From assembly GCF_005239225.2 (NCBI RefSeq), contig NC_133297.1, forward strand, positions 2,612,392 to 2,676,391: DNA of 64,000 nt, in the 5' to 3' direction. The notes beneath the pieces are model-generated. The model did no database searches. It saw only the letters and a list, made by a program, of their open reading frames with translations, and was not told the origin of the DNA. A program made the position numbers and the translations under genes. Position 1 is the stretch's first letter, and each line of letters opens with the position of its first letter. Positions 1 to 11,346 of this stretch are shown piece after piece. Source of the DNA: Populus alba. Lineage: Eukaryota > Streptophyta > Magnoliopsida > Malpighiales > Salicaceae.

Positions 1-1367
1 CCTGACGATCCAGCCTCCATCCACAAATTCAGATCGAATTCCAGATGGGTCAAAGGATCGTCCCCGTATCTCTCCCTCAACCGATTATTATAGGTCTCCT
101 GAAAAAATAAAAATAATCATCATATTCAATTCAATAAACATAATATTAACTTACAAAATAAAATGGTTGAACAAACATACCACAAACTGTTGAGCACGGT
201 TGTCAACGAACTGTTGCGTCCTCTTTTGGCGGTCATGACTCAGTTTGTGCGTCTCCACAAACAGCTCCATAGGGCTCGGCTCACGTCCAAGAGATGTAGC
301 CTATAATGAAAAAAATTTATTAACAACAAATTAATTGAACGATATATTTCATTTAAATTAATCTTACCATCCGTTTCACATGTGCAGCAAACGGAACGGA
401 GCCGCCGGTGTGCGTTGTCACCGAGCCATGAATTGGCCTATTCCGGTTGCCAGCATCGGACTGTGAGCGTCGAGTGAACCGCTCAGACGTCATGTGCTGA
501 AGATAGTGCGGCCATATATCTTCCAGGATGTATATCGGTTTGAAATCCCTCCAAACCGCAACATCGTTCCAGTCTTGGAACCCCTTATCCCTCGCTGTTT
601 TTTTTGCCTTTTTCTGGGTTTCATACCAAAAATCATGCAACCTAATTCACGCACGAAAAAATTACATTTCGAAACATAAATAATTATGTAAAAAAAAAGT
701 CGTATTGTTTTCGATGTTACCTAATTGCCGCGTGATTTTCCCACACCCTCCTCACAACAGTGTCATGTTCAACGTCCCTGCTGAATCGATGCTGTGTATA
801 AAAAAATAAATTTTTTAAAATGTTAATAATTTATTTACAATTATAACTAGAATTTATTAGAAATAAGCTGAAAATTATATATTAACACGAACCTCAAATC
901 TACGAAACCATGCATTGATTTGAGGCATCCATTCAGGATGCCTGGATATCTGACTCCATTGAAACAATGGAATCTCCATCGACACTTTAAACGCCGATGA
1001 TATTACTCGGGCGGCCTCAATGTTTGTGAACCTGAAAAGAAATGAAATTAATGAAATAGTGATTACTTCATAAATTATGTTTTATTTTTTTTTTTTATAT
1101 AAAAAAAACTAAAACCTTAACAAACTTACATTGAAAGATCGTCCTTCCACTGTGCCTCGTACTTGCGGGTAAATTGATTCCGCTGCGAAGGCACGCCGCT
1201 TCTGCGATGCGATGTGAAACATCGCTGGAAGAGGCAGCATCGGTTGACGACGCAGGTGGTGTAGGTGCCTCTTCTTGAGAGGCACCTAAGGAAACATCAG
1301 CATCGCTGCTAGACGAACTTGATTCGACTGGACGTGAACGACTAGCTCTGGTTTTCATTCTGCGCAT
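1..1367 (-). CDS. TNPA-like / plant Ptta-En/Spm-type protein of CACTA A, 3' end outside window
   Basis: Second gene of the element, the DNA-binding or regulatory partner of the transposase in this family. Exons that splice in frame by GT/AG and by likeness to transposon B: 1367-1130, 1031-893, 791-721, 641-368, 300-181, and 98 to the window edge. The third to fifth exons hold the family core (WENHAAIR, a tryptophan-rich segment, then TTHTGGSVPFAAH), matching STHSGGTVSFASY in transposon B. The first exon begins with an Arg/Ser-rich low-complexity segment. The frame that joins to exon 2 (RKYEAQWKDDL) differs from the frame of the start codon; a 5-bp ATCGC tandem duplication near 1203-1213 could explain this, so the copy may be frameshifted. 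Family assignment is from motif likeness; function is inferred. Confidence 0.7.
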
Positions 1368-1504
1368 CTAAACAATTTTATATAAATAATTGTATAATAA
1401 AATTCAAAAGTTAAAAAAAAATCGGCAGCACCTCCCCTATACTGGATACTACCCAAATCCACAAACCTGCAAATATTAACAATAGCCACAACCAATTGAG
1501 CCAA

Positions 1505-2185
1505 TCTATACTAATTATTCCAACATATTCAACTATTAATCCTAAGATAAATTCAACGTTAACAATTACAATTCACAAATTATTCAATAATTATGTCAAT
1601 ACAACAAAACTATAAATTCAAAATAAATAGAAACAATTAAACACAAATCATCAAGTTAGAGTAAAATTAATAATTCTTCCAACATATTCAATTATTAAAT
1701 CTAAGATAAATTCAACATTAACAATATTAATTCAACAAATTATTAAATAATTATGGCAATACAAACAATAAAAATATATTCAATAAAATAAAAAAGAATT
1801 ATAGCCTAACAATTAAAATCAATGGAAACAATTAAACACAAATCATGCAATAATATATAAAAAAATACTAATTATTCCAACATATCCAATTATTAATTCT
1901 AAGGTAAATTCAACATTAACAATTATAATTCAACAAATTAATCAATAATTATATATGGCAATACAACAATAAATTATATTCAATAAATTAAAAAAAAATA
2001 TATAGACTAACAATTAAAATCAATGAAAATAATTTAAACACAAATCATGCAATAATAAAGTAAAATTAATAATTATTCTAACATATTCAATTACTAATTC
2101 TAAGTTAAATTCAACTTTAACAACAAATATTCAATAAATTAACTAATATGTTATTATGACAACAAAACAATAAAAAATATTCAAA
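1505..2185. repeat. AT-rich tandem repeat, about four units
   Basis: Four degenerate copies of a unit of roughly 160-200 bp, each starting near TAATTATTCCAACATATTCA, at about 1508, 1669, 1868 and 2069. Each continues with TTAACAATTAAATTCAACAA-like and AAACACAAATCATGC-like stretches. It lies upstream of the first TNPA-like coding exon, where a leader intron would be expected. No coding content. Confidence 0.75.
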
Positions 2186-2534
2186 AAAAAAACCTACATC
2201 AAGAAAAGAAACGAAATATACATACCTTAATAATGTGACAAATTCAAAACTTTATCTACATTACAAAAAAAAAACACCAAAACACCAAAACAACAAAAAT
2301 AAAAACAACTAAAAATAAATTAAAAGTAAATAAAATAAATTGGAAAAAAACACATACCTTTTAATATGAGAAAGATTCACAACACTAAATCTTGCTAGAG
2401 ATTGAAGGTGAAATTCTTGAAGGATTGAGGGCAAAAAAATAAAAAATCTGAGGTGCAAAACGGAGGAGAAGAGAAGAGAAGCAGCGCGGGGAGAAGAAGA
2501 AAAAATGAGGCGAAGCGGCGGGGGCTGGAACTTA

Positions 2535-3180
2535 TAGGGCAGTTTTATCGACGGAATCACCGACGGACTTAATATTCGTCGGTAACAGGTCAAAATTTCG
2601 TTGGTAATTTTTGAATTTCGCACCAAATTTTTAAAAGCCCTCCATATTTTTCGACGTCCGTCGGTGATTCCGTCGGTAATATGACAAGTTCAGAGGCGCA
2701 TTAATTCACATAATTTGGAAATCGCGCGGTCCGTCGTTATTTCTGTCGTAATATGTGTGACCGACAAATTACCGACGGAAATATTCCGTCGGTATTAGCA
2801 TTGAAAAATCTGTCGGTGAATCCGTCGGTGATTGTGGCATTTTGTTGTAAATATTTTCGAACTCTCTGTGAGATACCGACGGACTAGAATCCGTCGGTAT
2901 ACCCGTCGATGATTGTGGCATTTTGTTGTAAATGTTTTCGAACTCTCTGTGAGATGCCGACGGATTTAATTTCGTCGGTATACCCGTCGGTGAATGTGGC
3001 ATTTTTTTGTAATTATTTTCAAACTCTCTGTGAGATACCGATGGACTAGAATCCGTCGGTGTATGTGTCTGTGAATCCGTCGGTAATGTCGTCGGTGTTG
3101 ATGGCATTTCGCGTAAGTAATTTCGAACTCTCTGTGAGATACCGACAGATGGTTATCCGTCGGTATTAACGTCGGTAAGT
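2535..3180. repeat. Internal block of subterminal-type repeats in CACTA A
   Basis: This block sits between the two transposon genes yet carries the same CCGACGG / CCGTCGGT motifs that mark the terminus at 7636-8110. From about 2830 it is a tandem array with an approximately 81-bp unit: a stretch ending AACTCTCTGTGAGAT, followed by an inverted CCGACGG...CCGTCGG pair. Copies lie near 2836, 2916, 2996 and 3098. A pyrimidine-rich leader (minus strand, about 2530-2400) follows toward the TNPA-like gene, just as one follows the terminal repeats in front of the transposase gene. It may be a second promoter or binding-site block, or the scar of a nested related element. Confidence 0.8.
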
Positions 3181-3372
3181 TTGCATTATGCAGGAAAGGT
3201 TGTCTTTGTATTGCCTGTTTACCTTCCTGCAAAAACTTAACTGATAAACTGTCCATCACATAAAACAATAACCACATTGCTTAAACAGTAAATATTTTGT
3301 TTTACAAAATACATCATCCATAATCTAAATTACATGAGACAAATGTTTTTACATAGGGCTTCATTTTCATAA

Positions 3373-6300
3373 TTAGTCGGAATTTTCTTCTTCTTCCTCA
3401 TCAATTGAATTGTCATCATGTTCATCGCAATCTTCAATATGGATATCATCTTCTTCATCGACATTTGCTTGTCCGCTAGAGTTGAGAATAACTTTTAACT
3501 CCTCTCCGTCAATATCAACAAGACTATCATCGAGAACTTGAAAATTTGAATTTTCTTCCAATTCAATCGAAGGAGCAACTCGATATGGTTCAACCAACTC
3601 ACGAACTTGAAAGACTTCATCTCGCACACTTGTGTCTTCGTTCTCATCCTGAACAACCTCGACACGACCCCGTGGTTTTGTTTTTAAAACGAACATCCAA
3701 TCAACTCTTGATCGATCCTTTCTAAATGAAGGGGTGTATGTGTAATAAACTTGTTGACATTGCTTTGCGAAAACAAAGACATCGTTTATGTTGCGGAGTC
3801 TAGCTTTTGAGTTGATTTCGACCAGACCATGGTGCAGATCAACTCTGATTCCTCTGTCCGTCGTGTCATACCAATAGCATTTGAATAAAAACACTTTATT
3901 CTGCTCGCTATGATATTGCAGTTCGACGACCTCTTCTAATCTACCATAGTAGTCAACTTCTAATTGGCTACTTGTGGATCCCTTAACACAAACACCGCAG
4001 TTGTATGTCTTTCTTCCTTGCCCGTATTCTTCAGTATGGAAAACATATCCATTGACAAAATACCCGTTGTAGCACTTAACTTTTCTTTCAGGGCCGAGGC
4101 TTAGTGAAGACAATGACTTAGGCGCACTCCTTCCAATTTGATAAACCTTGTAAATATATGTAATTAAATGTACATCAATAAACGGTAAATGAACTAGAAT
4201 CTCGTAATGACATGCATACGTTAGAATGAGTTTGTGATAGTGCTTACATGTGTTCTGAACCATGTGGCAAATTGTTCATCTTGTAATTGAAAGATCCGGG
4301 ATTCGATCAGCTGCGAGTTATTGGAGAGCAAATATTGTCGATGTTGCCTGCAAGTGATAATGAGTGTATGATATTACAATATATAATTAACAGTATATTA
4401 CTGACAAAGTTTAATTAGTATTACACATATATAGACTTACTGAATAAATGGTCTCAGCTCATCACAGTTAAATAGAACATAGTTGTGTGCTTGTTTGAAT
4501 TCTATTTCCGACAAATATCTTCCTCTTATGGTATTTTTAGGTGTGGGTCGTCCAATATTGGAGAATATTGACAAGTTCCCACTGGAAGGCACTTCACCGC
4601 CATCGTCATGCCGTGGAACGCGATTGATTCTTGTTCTCAGATGAGGTTCGAAATAGTACGAGATAAATGTTGATATCTCTTCAACAATATAGGCCTCAGA
4701 TATCGAAGCCTTAACATGCGCCTTGTTCTTAACCTTTTTTTTTTAGATTAAACAAGTATCTGCATTGAAGTACAATTCAAGTATTTTCAATTAAGAAAAA
4801 CATAGAAAATACTTTAAGATATGAATTCCATTGCAACTGTAATATCTCACCGTTCGAATGGGTACATCCATCTATACTAGACCGGTCCTCCAGCTTTTGC
4901 CTCGAACGGTAGATGTATAGGGAGATGCTCCATTGAGTCAAAAAATGAAGGAGGGAATATCATCTCAAGTTTGCATAGTGTCTCGATGATATTCGTTTGA
5001 AGCCTCTCAATGTGCTCAACATTCATCTTGCTGGAGCATATATCTCTGAAGAAATGACTGATCTCCGTCAGTGCATCCCATATTCCCTTTGGCAACAAAT
5101 CATGAAAAGCTAATGGGATGAGTGTTTGCATAAACACGTGGCAGTCATGACTCTTCATTCCATACAATCTGCAGTCCCCTATGTTAACAAGCCTTGATAT
5201 GTTCGATGCATGTCCATCCGGAAAACGCAGACTCTTAAGCCATTTGTAGACTAGCAGTTGTGTGTTTTTCTCTAACACGAAGCTTGCCTTTGGTTTTGCA
5301 ACCCGTGACTCCTCATAAACCAACTCCATATTTTTACGGTTATAGTATAAAGCTATATCCAATCTAGCCTTCATGTTGTCCTTTGTCTTCCCCTTCACAT
5401 CCATGACGGTGTTGAAAATATTCTCAAACACGTTCTTTTCGATGTGTATGACGTCAAGGTTATAGTGGAGAAGATTGGTCTTCCAATACGGAAGCTCCCA
5501 AAAGATACTTCGCTTTACCCAATTATGGGTCAAACCAAAACCAGGAAACTTTTGCTTACCTGATTGAAGGCCAAACACAATGTCACCGTACTCTGATACA
5601 ACATGATGCAGTTCTTCACCAGAAAGACGCGGGGATGCAACATCTTTTTCAACTCTGCCAATAAAGAAATCTTTTATGTTCTTTCTGAACCTGTGATTAA
5701 GTGGCAAGAAGCGACGATGATAGTAAAAAAAAGAAGCTTTACCTCCGTTTGCTAGCATAAATGCCTTGTTGTTTTCCATGCAGTATGGATATGCGAGTTT
5801 CCCATGCGTGCTCCAACCAGAAAGCATTCCATAAGCTGGAAAATCACTGATAGTCCACATCAAAGCCGCCCTCATAAGGAAATTTTGTTTCCTCGATATA
5901 TCATAAGTCAGAGATCTGGAGGACCACAGCTGCGCCAACTCATCTATCAACGGTCGAAGACAAACATCTATATTCCGCCCCGGGCTGCTTGGACCGGGTA
6001 TGACAGTAGATAGAAACATGAACTCCGGCCTTATACACATTACCGGTGGCAAGTTATAAACTACGAGAATGACCGGCCAACAAGAATAGGGAGTAGCAAA
6101 TGACCCAAATGTGTTGAACCCGTCTGTACACAACCCAAGTCGGACATTCCTTGATTCAGCAGAAAAGTCAGTATGCAAACTGTTAAAGCGTTTCCACGCT
6201 TTGCCGTCAGAAGGATGCACCATCACACCATCAACGTTATCGTGTGTTTGGTGCCATGTCACGTGCTCAGCAGTCCTTGGTGACATAAATAACCTCTGCA

Positions 6301-7135
6301 GTCTAGGTGTGATTGGGAAATATCTAAGTTTTTTATATGCTACTAGAGTCTTCCCCCTGCCAGTTCTGGGTTTGTTATGGGAATGCTCGCATGTCATGCA
6401 CTCGGTCATCTCAGCATTTTCAAGGTAGTTTAACATGCAGAAGTTAGGGCACATGTCAATTTTCTGGTATCCTAAACTGAGGGGTTTCATCATGGACTTC
6501 GCAGCATAGAAGTTCTCTTTGAGCTTGTTCCCTTCAGGTAAAATGCTTCTTGCCCAATCAATAATTTTGTCATACCCGGCCTCACTCAACCCGTGATCTG
6601 ACTTGATGGTGAACACCTGTGCCACGGCCAATAATTTATTGTGGTTTGTGCAACCATCCAATAATGGTTCATCAGAATCTTTCAAAAAATAAAAAAACCT
6701 AGCTGCCTCTGCATTAGGTTCTTCTTCTACGATTGGACATTGATTGACATTATCTTGATTCATTCTCATTGCATCCATAACCATGTTTCTGTAAGGGTTA
6801 GTGTTGTCATTTGCTGCTTCATGCACGTTGCTAGCACTAGAAGTTGACCCAACCACCGTTTCTCCTATTCTCCTATTACGAACAAATACCTCTCCATGTG
6901 CATACCAACACTCGTAATCCTCCACAAACCCTTTGTGTAGAAGATGCATCATTACAACATCTGGATGCAGATACTTTTTATTTTGACACTTCCTGCATGG
7001 ACACCTAATACCGCCTCCAGTAAAATTTCTGGGAATAGATGTTGCGAAATTAAGAAAACCCTGAACCCCGTTACAATAATCCATCCTCCGCAATCCTTGG
7101 GGTGAATCTAGATACATCCATGAACGATCATCCAT
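3373..7135 (-). pseudogene. TNP2-type CACTA transposase of element A, broken
   Basis: Transposase expected to cut at the CACTA ends. Four exons with GT/AG borders: 7135-4851, 4759-4441, 4347-4248 and 4146-3373. The start is taken at MDDRSWMY (7135), which matches the start in transposon B; an in-frame ATG at 7168 adds 11 residues. Domain order: transposase-associated N-terminus with a CPCRKC motif, Transposase_21 core (LGLCTDGF, LRPLIDEL, GMLSGWSTHG), DUF4218-like region (LPIHLPFEAKAGGP), then DUF4216 in the last exon (VKCYNGYFVNG, QQVYYTY) with an acidic C-terminus. Defects: a TAG at 4877-4879 where the relative has glutamine, and a run of ten T (4735-4744) where nine keep the frame. The second may be a sequencing error. 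Confidence 0.88.
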
Positions 7136-7635
7136 GACTTCTATCGAACCTCTATAAAAAGGACCCATTAAGCAAGCTCTTAATTATTTCAAAACATAAC
7201 ATGTAATTCGGTAATTCTACAAATTAAGTTTTAACAATTTACAAACAAATACAATCTTACAAAATCTAAAACAAACCATAACAAGTATAAAATTAAACAT
7301 TCATATACTACAAGTTTGTTTGAGAAATAACAATAAAACATGTACATCTACTAAAAAAAATACATATACTAAAAAAACAATAAAATTGACATTTAAATGT
7401 TAAAATTTGAAAAGATAGAATTACTTACAAAAAATGATAAAATCCATCAGTAAATCAGAACACGGATGCTGTGACCACAAAACTTCAAGAAATACAACTT
7501 GTTGTGCTGAGATGAGGAAGATTTTTGTTTTGGGGCGAGGGGGGGCTGGTTATTTGCAGATGGGGAGGGTTAGGATTAGGAAGAAGAAGGAGAAATGGGG
7601 GAGGAGAGTGTCGGCAGAGTGGCCATATATTCACT

Positions 7636-8110
7636 TTTGCCGACGGACTTACCGACGGTTTTATTCCGTTGGTGAATACGTTGGCGAAACCGTCGGTAAT
7701 TCTGATGGGCAATCGATATGTCACCGAACGGACCTGCTATTCAAATCCCTCGATGATTCCGTCGGTATTTTTAACGGTGCACCGGTCACGTCACCGGTAC
7801 GGATCTGGCATTTCAAATCCGTCGGTGATTCCGTCGGTATTATTGACGGTGAACAGGTCTTATCACTCGTACGGCTCCTTGGTTTTCATTCCGTTGGTGA
7901 TTTCGTCGGAAAAATCACCCGCCAAAACCTCCGCGCCACCTACCCGCCCTTTTTTCATTAATTCTGAATTTTCTGTCGATAATTCGGTCGGTAAATACCG
8001 ACGGACATAGTCCGTCGGTATTTACCGATCGAGTTACCGACGAAAATAGTCCGTCGGTGATTTTGACCGAAAAATACCGACAAAAAAAATTCCGTCGGTG
8101 ATTCCGTTGG
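7636..8110. repeat. Subterminal repeats of CACTA A
   Basis: Direct and inverted copies of an approximately 10-bp motif (CCGTCGGT, CCGACGG and variants such as CCGTTGGT), often in pairs spaced to form small hairpins. In En/Spm elements such repeats are the TNPA binding sites. Minus-strand sequence from about 7640 to 7480 is pyrimidine-rich and looks like the transposase gene leader. Confidence 0.88.
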
Positions 8111-8120
8111 TATTTAGTGA

Positions 8121-8133
8121 ATTTCTGGTAGTG
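8121..8133 (-). repeat. Terminal inverted repeat of CACTA A
   Basis: The minus strand reads CACTACCAGAAAT, the conserved 5' end of CACTA elements. The partner terminus is outside the window. Confidence 0.9.
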
Positions 8134-9623
8134 TCATAATCCCTGATACTAAAATCAAACAAAATAAAATTTTTGTTGTTTTTCAAATTTTGGCAAATGT
8201 TCTCTCGACTTTAATAAACTAGTTATTAAAGTCAAAATGCATGCTAAAACACTGTTTTTTGGTGTATGAAAAATACAATATGATTTTTTAGCTTTGAGAC
8301 ACTTGGCCGTATGCACAAAAACATTTTTTTTCTCTTTTTATTTTTTTTGTACTTTTGAAAGTTTTTGCCGAAAACCAGGTATTTTAATACCGGATTTATA
8401 TTTTTACGATGTAAAATACAGACCGATATCAAGCAAAATTGATAAATGAAAATGTGTTGGAAAATTATAAAATTCTGAAGGGAAAAAAATAAATTTTTTT
8501 GAAATGGGTCGGACTCAGCCCATATTAGTGGGCTGGGCCAAACCCGGCCCAAAACCAAATGGGCTGGTTACTGTGTCTAAGCATAGTAACCAACCCTCCA
8601 TTAGTTGCAGAACGTGAATTAATTCATGTTCTGCATGAAGATGCAGATGGCGGGTGAGCAAAAGGAGAAAGAGACAGGGCATCGGGAGGTTACCTCCGGT
8701 GGTGTCGAGGTGGCGCTGCTGGCGATGGAGGCACGATGGCCGGCGGTTTTCTCCTCCTTCTTCCTCTATTTTTTCGTTCTCCTACCCTTTTCTTTTCTTT
8801 CTGTTTTTTTTTTCTTTTCTTCTCTTCTTTCTCTTCCCTTTCCTCTTTGTTGTGTTCTCTCTCTCTCTCTCTCGTTCTCCCTCTCTCCCTCTCGGTCTTT
8901 TTTGTTCTCTCTATGCCTCTGTATTTATAGGCAGAGAAGGGCGGTAAATGCCCTGCCTCTGTCCGGTCAGGGGACAGGGCAGGGTAGATGGGGGTGCCAA
9001 CTGGGGGGTGGTAGGCCATTAGCTAGGTCGGCGTCTTTTTGAGGGTTAAGAGAGAGTGGGAGGCAGTGAAAAACAGAGGAGAGAAAAGCAATATATGTAT
9101 TAACATGCATTTTGGCTTTAATAACCAGTTGATTCAAGCCATGAGAACTAGGCCAATATTTCAAAAATTCTACAAAAATTATTTTGTTTTCTTTTAATAT
9201 CTGGGGTTACGATCCTATACGTAAGATGTATTTCGGATATTAAATTATTTTGTTAATGTCAAAATTATCCAATAAGATAAGGATCTCCTTACCGAGGGGT
9301 ACTTTTCTTGAACCATACCAACAACTAGGAAAACACGAAAAGACCTTAGATTTTATCAGATAATAAAACAATGCAGCTTACCTTATATAGGGCGTATTTG
9401 GGGTGCTAATACCTTCCCTTTACGCAATCAGTCCCCGTGCTCGATCTCTGAGACCAGTTGGGATTGCTAGTGACCAAAATACTAGGTGGCGACTCCTATT
9501 CCATTTTCCACCAACAAAAGACAATATTTTCTTGTCTCCCCAACATTTGCCAGAGATTAGATAATATACACTTCCTGATTAAAGTGGAATATATTTTCGC
9601 CGCGACGCCACCCACGTGCGACA
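8134..9623. mobile_element. Two Tat/Ogre-type LTR fragments, head to head
   Basis: The right part (about 9050-9623) is plus-oriented. It carries the block GGGCGTA..GGGGTGCTAATACCTTCC, then ACCAGTT..TAGTGACCAAAATACTAGGTGG, and ends ..GTGCGACA, like the 3' ends of the LTRs at 36641 and 44287. The left part (8134 to about 9050) is minus-oriented: its minus strand has CTATAAATAC (8930-8921) followed by a purine-rich leader and a hairpin (8607-8634). The segment 8134-8252 read in reverse aligns with 9103-9215. CACTA A cut the left fragment at 8134. The CT-rich stretch 8740-8905 is the complement of the leader, not a gene. Confidence 0.65.
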
Positions 9624-10714
9624 TGGATAGTGGTATTCAAATCAACCAATTAAGGAGTAAAGACCTTAAAATTAAAAAAGAGAATCTATTCATTTTAAAA
9701 ATTAAAACTTTGTTTTTGTTTTTTAAGTAATAGTGAGAATTATATATAAAGCAGCCCCATCAATTAATAGATGGAGGATAAAAGCCAGAGAAGAATACAA
9801 GGGTGAAACCAAAAAGACAACAAACAAAGTTAAAACTTTGTTGAAACTTAATGTTCAATATAAATTATTTAAGAAAAAAGATTAACATTATTTAATTATA
9901 TTGCAGATGAATGAGAAATTAATTAAAAAAAATATTGGAATGATATTTATGGAGAAACCCAAACCTTCTAAAAGCTTGTAATTGTATAAAACTCAACTTT
10001 TAATATTTTACAAATTATAAACTGAACCTATTCAATTTTTTTGGACTCAAGCAAGTTGGATTTATCGTGTCAACTAAATATTTTATGGTTATTATAGATA
10101 TCTGCGGATTAAGTTTATATTGCAATTTTTTATGTATTCATATTTAGAAACGGACCTATATGTACTGCAGGTGGCATGACACCCTCATTGTTATGTGTAA
10201 TTTCCATACCTTGCACTACTATTAAACTCAATTCATAAACAATTAAATATAAAGACAAAAGGAGTATAGGGTATACGGGTTGGGTCGGGTTTGGTTGATT
10301 GAGTGTCAAAAATCTCAAACCGCCACCCAACTCGTGATATGCATTTATATCTTTTAGATTCCTTGTGGTATTTCAAACAAAGGATGAAACAATTATCACT
10401 TTCATATCTCAAAACTAATTATAAATCATGTAAATGGTGATAAAGCATACACAAGCATTAAGTTCATAATGAAATACTCAACAAATACTAAATTAATTCA
10501 ATCAAAAAAATATTTATATAATCATAATTAGGCAACATAAAAAATCTTAGAATAATGAAATCATTCCTCCGTAAAATTAAAAGAATACATATGTGATACA
10601 TAAATATCACTCTAGATTTGAAGAAATTGACTCTTTGAAGGGTAGTTGTCTCTTGCATAAATTGTTCTATTTTTTTTCTCCTTCAAGGTGTTGCCTCCTT
10701 CTCTTTATTGTATT
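9624..10714. other. AT-rich intergenic DNA, no gene seen
   Basis: No open frame with recognisable content, no RNA gene and no clear element ends. Reads as decayed intergenic or old element sequence. Confidence 0.5.
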
Positions 10715-11245
10715 TGTCACACTAGGATATTGCGGCGACCGATTAAAATTATTCTAATGGATGGTAAAGGAACATATATTTGACATCTTGTTCTTTGGGG
10801 GGGAAAAGTCTTATTTAAAGAGTCACCACCTAATATTATAGTAGTCACTATGAACCCTAATTGGTTAACGGAAATTCTAATGGTACGGGATTGATTACGC
10901 AAAAGAAAAGATATTATCACCCCTTAAGTATCCTACCTAAAGCAGGTTGCATTGCTGGTTTTGTCTACAATTGCTAAAGGTTTGTTTTTGTTATGTTCTT
11001 ATGGTCTTCCTATAATATTCATGACTATGGTGTTTGTAAATATTTACCTACGAATATTTCCAACTCTGGCGTTGATAAATATTGAATAACCCAAAAAGTA
11101 TAGTATTCCTAGCTCTGATACCAGTAAATAAATTTGTAAATTTTGGATTAAAAAAAACAATGTTTATTTTATTTTATTTTATTGGATTGGATCTAGCCTA
11201 GCTCTACCCGTACAGGCTAGGCTGGACCCAAACAGTCCAGCCTTA

Positions 11246-11307
11246 TCACTGGCTTAAGCCAGTGACCCGGCGAGTAGCAGGCGTGCGTGACAAAGTAGGC
11301 CTGCTAC
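11246..11307. other. Palindrome and hairpin in the split solo LTR
   Basis: 11246-11265 is a perfect 20-bp palindrome (TCACTGGCTTAAGCCAGTGA). Just after it, GTAGCAGGC (11274-11282) pairs with GCCTGCTAC (11299-11307). Comparable hairpins occur at a similar place in the other LTRs of this group. Confidence 0.7.
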
Positions 11308-11346
11308 ACAACCAAATGAATTATAATTCACAGCTATTGTAGTGAG

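Larger units (their letters stand above)
1..8133 (-). mobile_element. CACTA (En/Spm) transposon A, partial
   Basis: A DNA transposon read on the minus strand. Its terminus is at 8121-8133, which on the minus strand reads CACTACCAGAAAT, the CACTA signature. Inward of it lie many copies of a CCGACGG/CCGTCGG motif (7636-8110), then a TNP2-type transposase gene (7135-3373) and a TNPA-like gene (1367 to beyond base 1). The distal end is off the window, so neither the full length nor the 3-bp target duplication (TCA at 8134-8136 is the candidate) can be checked. The transposase has a nonsense codon and a homopolymer frameshift, so this copy is probably not autonomous. Confidence 0.93.

Noticed and set aside
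2769..3277. Minus-strand frame with a repeated SHREFEN peptide
   Set aside because: The 81-bp period is a multiple of three, so a repeat stays open by arithmetic; motifs match the DNA-level subterminal repeats. No start or splice context supports it.
8132..8143. TGTCATAATCC at the CACTA edge as an LTR start
   Set aside because: It resembles the TGTCATAACC starts, but the adjoining sequence aligns in reverse with the 3' half of an LTR, so the likeness is probably chance.
8626..9042. Open frames on both strands in a CT/GA-rich stretch
   Set aside because: Low-complexity Leu/Phe/Ser or Arg/Glu/Lys runs; the stretch is the purine-rich leader of an LTR fragment.
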